From NCBI GenBank assembly GCA_037355855.1, contig CM074767.1:124001-188000 (forward strand): a stretch of 64,000 bases of DNA, read 5' to 3'. Positions 54,832 to 64,000 of the stretch are shown one piece after another. Origin of the DNA: Pseudo-nitzschia pungens (lineage: Eukaryota > Bacillariophyta > Bacillariophyceae > Bacillariales > Bacillariaceae). Each line of letters starts with the position of its first letter. The stretch's first letter is position 1. The notes under the pieces were generated by a model. It was not told the origin of the DNA, made no database searches, and saw only the letters and a list, made by a program, of their open reading frames with translations. A program made the position numbers and the translations under genes.

Positions 54832-57800
54832 ATGGATCACTCTCGGTACGGGCGGAGAACCCCCTCGGCAGCTATGAGCGCCCAAGTGAAAAAGGCGGAA
54901 ACCGATAGTCTCACGGGGATCCAGCTGAACGATCGCCAGATGAAATTGTACGCGGCACGAAAGGCCGCCGGCAACGGCCTCGGATTGAAGGAGAAAAACC
55001 ACAAACTGGCCCCTCCTCCCGAGCGAAAGAAAGCGAGCAAGTACGGTGGCTACGGAAGCAAGACAAAACCGGTAATGGCAACCGCGATTGCAACCGCAAC
55101 GGCACTGCCAATGCAGCAACCATACCTCGGGCGGGAACCCACGCAAACAGACGAGACGATGGCCATGACCTTTTCGGAGGACTCGGCGTCGCAAGCCTCT
55201 TCGTCTCACTCCCGCATGGCCTACAGCGTTTCCTCTCGCAACGAAAAAGCGAGGGCCTTTTACGGGCAGCGATTGGAACCACAACAACGAAAAATGTACG
55301 ACGATCTGGGCAACACCTGGAAGGATTCCCAATCCGAGGCATCCTCGACGGCGGCGTCCGCAGTATCGGCAGCGCTCTCTCGCGCCTCCAAGGTGTCGTC
55401 GTCCTCGAACGCTTCCGTCCGGAGCCAAAAATCGTCGTCCTCAAAAGGTTCGTCGATGGCTCGATTGCGGCAGCTCAACCTCCAACGGAGCGGCAAGAGC
55501 AAGAACAGCAGCAGCGCGAGCAGCAGCGCGAGTAGCAGCAGCACCTACAGCAGCACCAGCAGCAGCGCCAGAAGCGCGGTCAGTTCTTCGAAAAGTGTCA
55601 AGATGAGCAGCGAGTCACGATCGGTGGTCTCTGCCGTCTCCAATGCTCCCTCGACGGCATCTTCAACTCTTAAAAAGAAACTCCCCATGGCCGTGGCAAT
55701 GGCAGTAGCACGGCCAGTCGCGGTCCCGGTGGTGAAAGGCGGTGGCGAAAAAGCCGGCAGCGCGATGGCAGAAAGAAAAGGAGGAACTCGTCAACGAGAT
55801 TGCGTCCGCCGCAGCAGAATCCTCCGTTTCGGCATCCGAGTCAATCAGCAGCCGCGCTAAATTGGCTCCGATCGATACGGGATCACATGTTTCGGAGGAA
55901 GAACGACCGGGCAGACCATCGGGACTGGGCACGGACAAGGAAAAGAGCAAATTCCTTCGAAAGACGATGATGCAATGGGCCAAGCCTTCCGCTTCGTCGT
56001 CGTCACTGGGTTCGACAACCTCGGCGACAACATCGGCCCTCAAATCAACCACGTCGAGTGCCAGTGGGAGTAGCAGATCGTCCTCCAGGAGGCTTTCCTT
56101 TGCGCCAAAAAGGTCTATCATAACCACCACAGAATATCGATCTCCCACTGCCTCCAAAGCCAGTGGAAGTATTTCTCCGAAAGAGATGGCCATTATGCGC
56201 AAGGTCGCCGAGCGAAACAAGAACAAGCCCAAGGCCGTGACACCTATCAAGAAAGCGGTCAAGTCACCGATCAAGAGCCTTGCCAGCAAGGCACTGTCAC
56301 CGTCCAAGAAACTTCGACGCTCCAGCAAAATTTCTAGTCGCATGAAGAAGCTCTTGTCGTCTTCTTCTTCTTCCGTGTCTTCTTCGTCCTCCTCTCTCAA
56401 CTCGTCATCGCGTTCCTTTGTCGAAGACGAGAACGACGACGAACACGAGCAACCGTACGTAGAAACGGTCACCTCGACCAAGAGCAGCACTCTGTACGAC
56501 GACCGGGGAAAGAATGTCAACGAAGATGCGAAATCACTCGTTCTGGAGGAAAAGACCAAGACTCCCGTCAACGTCAACGAATCCAAGTCGGATGCTTTGC
56601 GTTCGTTGCCCTTCAACAACAGCTTTGGCAGCAGAAACAGTAACACAGGAAGTACCACGAAACTCGACGAGGTCGACCGGAGGACACCCATCATTCTGGA
56701 GGAAGACATGGACAACGAGGAGGATGACGAAAAAGTGATTGCGAGAAATCAAGCCATGCGCAGGAAAAAATCCAAGCGAGGAAGGTCCAGCATCTTCAAG
56801 AGCCGGATAAACCACATTGGAATGGCCGTGATGGACGATTTGATCGAAGAGAACGTCGAACTTTCTTCGGACGAGGATGAAAGCGATTACGAGGACGACG
56901 ACCAAGACGAGAACGACGAAAACCAAGTTGCAAACGACGCCGTTAGCGATTATCAAAATCCTGCAGACGTTTCGCTCAAACCGGCGCGATCGATCAAGTC
57001 CAGAATCGGAGAAACACCCCGGGATATCAATTCAGTTGTAGAGGAACACAAAGATTTCCTGAAGGTAATGCGCGAAGGGCCACTGAAACAGGCCAAGGAA
57101 ATACCTGGGCTTGTTTACAACAATCCTACCAAGACTGAAAGCTACGACGAAGAGAAAGAAGAATACAAGGCCTTCACAAAGACACTGAGAGCTGAATTGT
57201 CGGGAACTCACTCGAAGCTCTACGACAGTTTCCAAGCGATGTTCCGTGGTGAAGAGAGTGACGGCAAAAAAGCCAAACCATTGTCGGTGTACCCGGGTTC
57301 GCTCGACTTGAAGACCAAAGAAGCGATCTCCTCGATGAGCAAGTACTTGAATACCGAGCACGATGTTGAGTGCCTCTTGGGATCTCAGATTGTCAAGGAC
57401 AGTGATGTGCGGAACTTTGTGTTTCGACACACATCCAAAACGCCACGAAATGCTGCACTCAAAACCTACGAAAGCGATGACGACTATGGGTCGATCCGCC
57501 AGGTTCCTTCCACGGATAGCATCAATTCCGGTGCGGGCGGTTCGGAATTCGAAGTAAGCCTGGGGCAACATCAACGAAAGAGTGAATCCGTTGCATCCTC
57601 AAACGATTCGAGATTCCTTCAAGCTAACGCCTCAAAGGTGACTGTCAAACAAGGCGTCGGTGCCAAACAGTCTTCTTCCATCTTCAAGCTTCCAGCCTCG
57701 GCAGTGGGAGGCAGTGGGGGAACATCGTACAACAAAGTTAAACTCAAGTCTCGAAGCTCGTTTGACAAGAACAAGTCGGACAGTGAACCCGTTCCTTCGT

Positions 57801-60800
57801 CTTGGACAAAGGTTCGATTGCGTCCAGTCGTTAAAACAGACGCCAAGAGTGACGATTCTGTCAGTAGCAACACCGATTCGTCGGAAGCACCAGAATTCCA
57901 TCGCATTGTTCTGCGAAAGACTCCTACAAATGCCGGCGGAGCAAAGAAGAACTTTGACCGTGCTCTCAAGACTGCTCCTTCTTCTCTCACGGATACATCT
58001 GGTTCATCGAAAAAGCCCATTGACATTGAACAGTCGGGAGCTGCACCAGATCAACCGATCAAGTTGACAGGAAACGGAGTAACTCCGATGAGTGGCACGT
58101 CGGGCAAACCGATCGAACTGAAGGACAAATTGACTCCGATGAGTGGCATGTCGGGCAAGCCTATCGAATTGAAGGACAAATTGACTCCGATGAGTGGCAT
58201 GTCGGGCAAGCCTATCGAATTGAAGGACAGATTGACTCCGATGAGTGGCATGTCGGGCAAGCCTATCGAATTGAAGGACAGATTGACTCCGATGAGTGGC
58301 ATGTCGGGCAAGCCTATCGAGTTGACTCCAATGAGTGGAACATCCGGCAAACCGATCGAGTTGAAGGACACACGAAAGGGTGGAGAAGACAATCCTATCA
58401 AGCTCGCACCGTCGGTAGGTTACGAAGGCAACCCCATCCAAATGGTTGCATCACAAGGCGAGGAATCCGCCAATCCGATCCAATTGGCACAATCCATCGA
58501 CTTGGACTTGAACGAGGGTTCGGTCATGATCAGTCTCGACAAAGAAGCAGAAGCAGGGGACGACGTCGAAATTAGCGTCCTTGTTGGAAAGAACGGTATT
58601 ACCAAGGTCCAATCAACCCCGGGCCAAGAATCCACCAAGGCAAACGTTATCTGGCAGCTCGAACGCAAAGAGGTTAAATCTGCTCTGCTCGACATGTCTA
58701 GTTTCCATGTAAAGGTTATCGTGTCTTCCGATAACGACAAGGACCACAAGGATCTCAAATTCCCGACCTCTGCGCAATGCATGCGATTCGCAAATGCTCT
58801 TCACGAGATGAAAAACAACAATGATAATGGCCTCAACGAAAGCAAGATAGCAGCCGGTAGTGATGACACATCTGTATACGTGGAACAACTCAGCAACGAC
58901 GAACAAAAAGTCCTGGACGAATTCCGGCAGCGAAAGAAGAACAATGCCGCGTTACCTGCTTCGAAACAACAAGATGGAAACGATTTCGCCAAGGAATTGC
59001 TTTCGAAGAAACTCGGAGCAACGAACAAACCGATGAGCGTGGTGGACGGCGCCACCCCATCAAGTCCCGTATCCGAGGTTTCCGCGGCCACTGCAGCAGC
59101 GCCTTTGGATAAATCGAAAACAGCAATGAAGTACCAATTGATGTTGAAGACAAAAGTTCCAAAAGAGGCTGTGAAACACAAGATGGAGCAAGATGGTGTA
59201 GATCCGAGCATCATTGCGATCGTCCTTGGAGAAGAAGAGGCACCGAAGGAATCCAACTCCGCATCAGCAACAATTTCGAGCAGCAGCAATCTCTCGCCAG
59301 ATGAGGAAAAGGCGGCTACTACGTACAGAAAGATGTTGAAGATGGGAATCCCCCCAGAGGCTGTCGCTCACAAAATGAAAAAGGATGGTGTCGACCAGAA
59401 GATTGTTTCTGCTGTACTTGATGGCAGCGATCAGACAGGACCAACGGAAGCAGCCAAACCTCAAGCCCAAGCTCCGGCTCCACCAACTACTCTGACTGTT
59501 CCCGAACAAGCCGCAGCCCAGAAATATCAAAAGATGTTGAAGATGTGTATACCGAAGGAAGCTGTCGAACACAAGATGAAAAAGGACGGTGCCGATCCGA
59601 AGATAATAGCATACGTGCTAGGTCTTCCCCAAAACTCTCCGGCTGATTCGTCTGTTCCCGCTAAGAGCAAGAAATCATCTTCTTCGTTGACCTCTGAGGA
59701 AGAATCGACTGCCGCTATGTATAGGAAAATGCTGAAGATGAATATTCCGAAGGATGCAGTCCGCCAAAAGATGATGATGAACGGAATTTCTGACAAGATC
59801 GTTGCCGCTGTTCTTGGCAACGATAAAAATGCAGGAAACAAACCGAAAGGTGGTGGCTTCAACAAGACTGGATTCCACTGGAATCCAATTGAAGACGATG
59901 TTTCCATCGCAGGAAGTGTATGGTCCAAAGCTGGGTCTTCGGTTGCAGCACTGGAACTTATTTCCAAGCATGTCGAAGAATTCCAGAAGAAGGAGGAAAC
60001 GCTGAAGGAGAAAAAGGTTAGCAACGGGGGACAAGGGAAGAAAGAACTGGCAAAGCTAGTGAAGCTGGAACGAGCTCAAAATGTTGCCATCACTCTCAAG
60101 GCTTTTAAAGATTGCTCTGAAAAAGGCTCTTATAAAGAACTCGCCCAGATCATCGAGTTCCTTGATCCATTCGGAAAGATCAAGGGTGATCGTGCGCTTT
60201 TCTTGAAGGACGTGTTGCCGAAACCAGACGAAGTTAAGGCCGTCAAATCATACACGGGTAGTCAAGAACTTCTCATCCCAGCGGAACGTTGGTTTCAAAA
60301 GATTGTCCATATCAAGCGAATTGAACAAAAAGTTGAAGTTATGCGAACAATGGAAACTTTCAAGATGGATGCCATTGTTCTTGGGAAAAGCTTTCAGTTG
60401 CTAACGAATGTCTGTAACCAAGTTATGGACAGTGATAGGCTCCCCGACCTTCTCGATATGGTTCGACAAATCGGAAATCGAATGAACAAAGGTCGCGGAG
60501 ACGATGCGGCTGGTTTCAAATTGGACTTCTTGCCCAGACTTGCTCAGACGAAAGGAAGCGACAAGAAGACAACCGCCTTGGACCTAGTTATTCTGATTTT
60601 CTGCACCAGAAACCAGCGAGAGGCATTGATGCTATCGGATGATTTCCCCGACATTCAAGAAGCCAGCAGAATTGAGTTTGCAGACTTGACAACGGATGTG
60701 AAGAAGTTGGAAACATCCTTGCGCAAATGCAAGGTGGAGTTTGACAATCTGCAAAAAGAACACGAGTCTGAGCTAAATGGGGAACCGCCCAAACCGAGAT

Positions 60801-62108
60801 CTGCTCTTGGAGGTGACGGAGGGAGTCTATCATTGATGGATCAAATCAAAGCTCGCGCTGCCCAAAGCGCACCCAGTGTTCTTGAGGTTCATACCGCAAT
60901 TGACAAGTCGAATGAACGAGTGAGGAAATCTCTTTCACCACGAGAGAGCCTTTCGACTACCTTCTCCGAAGCGAACAATGGAAAGATGGAATTCTCGATG
61001 GATGCATCCATCAGAAGGTTGGAGAAATTTGTTGGCGAGGCTAATCATGTTACTATGCCAAAGTTAGAATCGCAACGCGCCGCTGCTGTCGAAGCATGCA
61101 AGGATCTTGCGTCCTTCTTTTGCGAAAAGGGCGGTGAAAGAGCCGCCTCGAAGTTACTGGAAATTCTTGCAGGTTTTGCTGCAAATATTGATCACTCTGT
61201 TCGCAAATACGACGAGCAACAAAAGATATTAGCTCGCAAGGAAGGCTACACTGAAAAAGAAGAAAAAGATGAAAACATCTTCTGCTGCGAAGTCGATTGT
61301 GTCCAAGATCACGAAGATGAAAGACAAAACTATTCCATCGAAGAGCGACACAACAGATCCAGTCTCGACTGAAAAGCCTCCTCCAGTTCCTGTTGCAGCA
61401 GGGGAGAAAAAATCAATCGTTTTGATGGTCAATGAAATGTTGAAAATTGCTGGGGATAAAGAAATCGATGATTTTGTTGCAGGAAAGAATGTATCTAATC
61501 CTGACAGTCGGCTCCAGCAGATTTACGAAGCAGAGGAAGCTAGAAGTTCAAACAGAGGTGACATCTTGAGTGCCATTCAAAAGCGTCGGTCGATGAGCAC
61601 CAATCCCGTTCCCGACCAAGCACTTTCGGATCTTCGTGCTACCCTCTCCGAGGATGACAGGGATGATTCGGAAGCAGGTGCTGATAAACGAAGGAAGAGT
61701 CGGATTATAAACCGATGGAGTAGTAGTAGACGAGATCCGCCTACCAAACCTCCCCGGGATCCATCGGGATCGATCTCGAGATCACGTTCGACCGACACGG
61801 ACGATGACGTATCATCGGTGGCCTCGTCGGCGAACGAACCAATTAATCGAAAGAAGAGCCGAGTAGTGAGCCGGTGGAGCAGCAGGCCCCAAACCGAAAC
61901 TATTGAGGAGGACGCTGAGTCGGAAATCGAATTTGAAGTCGAGCAGAAGCGCCGCCAGTCAATCGTAAACCGGTGGGCCTCCAGATCGCCCGTTTCGGAA
62001 GCTACAACAAAGGACCTCGATGAAGAATCCGATATCGGTGCCTTCCAAGACATGATCAACCAGAGAAGGCAAAAAACCATTAACCGATGGTCGAGCAAAA
62101 AGAACTAA
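54832..62108 (+). CDS. Giant formin (FH2) with PH-like segment and short tandem motifs, two frame breaks
   Basis: Three open frames (from 54832, to 61372, to 62108) form one reading path of about 2,420 aa. The frame moves +1 at about 55736-55800 and +1 at about 61255-61290 in an A-rich run. The N-terminal third is Ser-rich and basic. Six copies of a 17-aa unit (TPMSGMSGKPIELKDK) lie at 58079-58372. A possible PH-like segment is at about 58500-58815. Four copies of a KMLKMGIPPEAVAHKMKKDG unit lie at about 59128, 59317, 59518 and 59714. The FH2 domain spans about 59848-60780, with GFHWNPI at its start and GNRMNKG...GFKLDFLPRLAQTK (about 60472) as in canonical FH2 cores. After it come a helical region and, from about 61690, four RWSS/RWAS motifs. 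FH2 dimers nucleate and elongate actin filaments. There is no obvious poly-Pro FH1 before FH2. The KM-type repeats resemble those of WASH-complex CCDC53 and of some stramenopile formins. Confidence 0.85.
58079..58372 (+). repeat. 51-nt in-frame tandem repeat in the formin gene
   Basis: Units at 58079, 58130, 58181, 58232, 58283 (shortened to 39 nt) and 58322. Copies 2-4 are nearly identical at DNA level, which indicates recent expansion; the last copy is more diverged. Confidence 0.9.
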
Positions 62109-63106
62109 ATGCATGTTCCTGTTTCGTCATTGTTCGTAGTATGTAAAAAATAGAGTATTGTAAAGTAACATATTACTAGTAATAACTATTATATTATTAG
62201 TACCACCAACATTACTAGTAGCAGCAGGACTAATGCATTCTTACATTGTTATCACCATGTTTTCTGACAATAGTACTACTCTACTACTAGCTACTACTAG
62301 CTACTACTACTAGTACTACTAGTACTACTAGTACTACTACTAGTACTACTAGTACTACTACTACAACTAACCATCACCATGTGCACCTTGTTTCACCAGC
62401 ACACACGACCAGCAAGAGATTTTATGTCCAAAATGTGCAAAAGAAATGTGCAAAGAAATGTGCTGTTACTAGTAGTAGTGATTTCTCCTCCATCACCATT
62501 CTTCTTGTATCTGCTGGTGGTCATCGTGTCAATGCTCCTGCTGGTGAATGAGGACAATTCTGCTGCTTCTTTCTCTTCTCGTTGCCGCCAACAAGAATGA
62601 TGAAACAATCGCATCCTTGTCTATCTAGTAGTAGTAGTAGTAAGGTTACTAGTACTACTAGTACAACTCTCCCTGAAACACCAACGCAGAGAGGACAGAG
62701 CTTGATTACTACTACTAGTAGTAGAAGTACTCAAAGTAGTACCTAGTAAGGTTTAGTACCGGACGTGAACACTTTCACTACCGGTAGGCATGATGTACCG
62801 GTAAGTAACTTCAACCTTACGTACTGAGTACTCGTAATCTTAGGTTAATACTCGTATTCCAACATCGTAACATTATTCTGGAAACGTACGAGTACGTATG
62901 TGCGCTTGTACAAGATGAAAAAATGATGAGAAAAACATTTTTCATTCGTTGCAAGTTAATAACCTTAGCAGGTAAGGTTAATTACTCGTACTCGAACATC
63001 TCGGCGGCAAGCGACGCAGGGTAGGGAAGGGCAACAATTCGATCGAGTGATACACTCGCACACTCCGAACCAAACAATCAATCCAAACCAAACCGTAATT
63101 ACCGTC
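62109..63106. other. Intergenic spacer with TAS arrays
   Basis: TAS arrays at about 62172-62215, 62272-62362 and 62625-62745, then GTACCGGTA / TAAGGTTA palindromic words (62750-62990). No gene seen. Confidence 0.55.
62272..62362. repeat. TAS array
   Basis: About 90 bases of TAC/TAG triplets on the plus strand (ACTACTAG words), in the 3' flank of the formin gene. Confidence 0.8.
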
Positions 63107-63730
63107 ATGGTTGCTGCCACGAAACAAAACCGAACCAGTCACATCCTGTGGTGCGGGACGGCGCCGGTTCTGCTGCTTCTGCTGTTGGCCATGCCCTCGG
63201 CGGTGGAATCTTTGGTGAACCCGGCCCACTACCGAAGCAGCACCGTGTACACGACCGGAGTCCGCGCCCGCTCCCCGTTCTTCGCTTCGGTCTCCGGAAC
63301 GACTGCCAGCGGAGCGGGAGTTTGTTGCAACTCGAGTTCTCGCTCCAGTTCTTGCTCCAGTTCCAGTTCCATTTCCATGCGGGACCGGTCCTCGAGTTAT
63401 TGGTTTTCGGTGGGAGACACGGTGCGCGTCGTGGAAGATGTCCCCTACAGCGGAGGAGGAAGCATTGGTGGAATCAACGGAAGCGGAAACGGAGACGGGA
63501 ACCTCAAGGGCCGGATCGGGACGGTCGTCGAAACGTGGGAAAAATGTGACGTCGATCCGACCTGCTGCTGCGCCGAACAGGTCGACACGGACATGGCGGT
63601 CCGGGTGGCCTTTGCGCCGGAGAGCACGAGCATCGGCGACGACGACGACGCCGGCGAAGAGGAGAAGGAATCCGAATCGCTGTTTTATTACTACTTTGCC
63701 GAGGAGGAATTGGTCCGTTGGGAGTCGTAA
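63107..63730 (+). CDS. Conserved protein with SH3-like segment and CDVDPTCCC motif, possibly organelle-targeted
   Basis: 207 aa from ATG 63107. The N-terminus is a strong signal peptide (LWCGTAPVLLLLLLAMPSAVES) followed by a Ser-rich, basic stretch that could be a plastid transit region, but the usual Phe after the cleavage site is not seen. A Ser-rich linker leads to a compact C-terminal domain: YWFSVGDTVRVVEDV, LKGRIGTVVETWEKCDVDP, TCCCAEQVD, MAVRVAFAPE and YYYFAEEELVRW. The GD(T)VRVV ... KGRIGTVVE pattern is that of small SH3-like barrels. I do not recognise a named function. The stop codon TAA (63728-63730) overlaps a perfect GTAAGT splice-donor sequence, so the gene may continue in another exon beyond the window. 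Confidence 0.6.
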   Translation: MVAATKQNRTSHILWCGTAPVLLLLLLAMPSAVESLVNPAHYRSSTVYTTGVRARSPFFASVSGTTASGAGVCCNSSSRSSSCSSSSSISMRDRSSSYWFSVGDTVRVVEDVPYSGGGSIGGINGSGNGDGNLKGRIGTVVETWEKCDVDPTCCCAEQVDTDMAVRVAFAPESTSIGDDDDAGEEEKESESLFYYYFAEEELVRWES

Positions 63731-64000
63731 GTATGTATGTATACTCTCCGTCTCGGACTATCGCAACGGGAACGAGAAACGAACATCCCTCCCGCAGACG
63801 ATGATTGGCAGTTCCATCCCATCCCATTTCATTCCATCCCATTTCATCCATTTTATCATTGACGCTGCCGCTGCTGCTGTTACTTTGACACGCGCACACA
63901 CGCGCCCATACATTCCGATTCCGGCCACCGCGCTATCGATCTAGCCAACCACCAGCCAGCAAACGACTGAGCTACGAGGCAACAACGAGTTCGTTCGTTG
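63731..64000. other. 3' flank or intron at the window edge
   Basis: Contains ATTCC/ATCCC pentamers (63815-63850) and CAC-rich DNA. It is either the 3' UTR of the preceding gene or an intron, if the GTAAGT at 63727 is used. Confidence 0.4.

Overview
This is nuclear DNA from a photosynthetic stramenopile, almost certainly a diatom and probably a raphid pennate; the species cannot be fixed from the sequence. The evidence is a diatom-type cyclin, many secreted proteins with Pro/Thr/Ser linkers, a Lys/Ser-rich silaffin-like protein with KXXK arrays, a secreted LRR protein with a Cys-rich tail, a TPR-like protein of a kind often expanded in diatoms, short GT-AG introns (97-518 nt), and single genes on both strands separated by long low-complexity spacers. 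There is no operon structure, CRISPR array or recognisable intact transposon.

Layout. 1-1232: 3' part of a cyclin. 3801-6461: secreted protein with three Cys-rich repeats. 7864-8943 (-): Golgi-type type II membrane protein, glycosyltransferase-like. 10536-11810: secreted beta-barrel protein (allene-oxide-cyclase/dirigent-like). 12392-13490 (-): multi-pass TLC-like membrane protein. 15462-16040 (-): silaffin-like protein. 18611-18979 (-): small secreted Lys/Thr/Pro protein. 20287-26930 (-): very large bromodomain protein. 30208-33103 (-): secreted beta-propeller with a Lys-rich, ShK-like tail. 38126-39391 and 40146-40862: tandem paralogues sharing a membrane helix followed by EYVVR. 41556-42422 (-) and 43238-44038 (+): a divergent pair of secreted barrel proteins, one carrying a KXXK array. 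44820-45935 (-): TPR-like protein. 48550-50729: secreted LRR protein. 51918-53137 (-): Golgi Qb-SNARE (GOSR1/GOS28). 54832-62108: giant formin. 63107-63730: conserved protein with an SH3-like segment and a CCC motif.

Shared themes. Several genes encode secretory or extracellular proteins, and three carry regular lysine spacing (KXXK or KXXXK). Together with the Golgi SNARE, the glycosyltransferase-like protein and the actin-nucleating formin this is reminiscent of wall and vesicle biology, but co-regulation is only inference. Four long genes (cyclin, Cys-repeat protein, bromodomain protein, formin) are interrupted by seven single-base frame changes in or near low-complexity sequence. Both signs occur, so indel errors or allele damage are likelier than programmed frameshifting.

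Spacers are built from a few word families: strings of the triplets TAC and TAG mixed irregularly (TAS arrays), nested palindromes of gtaccgtac/gtaaggttac type, and many pentanucleotide microsatellites.
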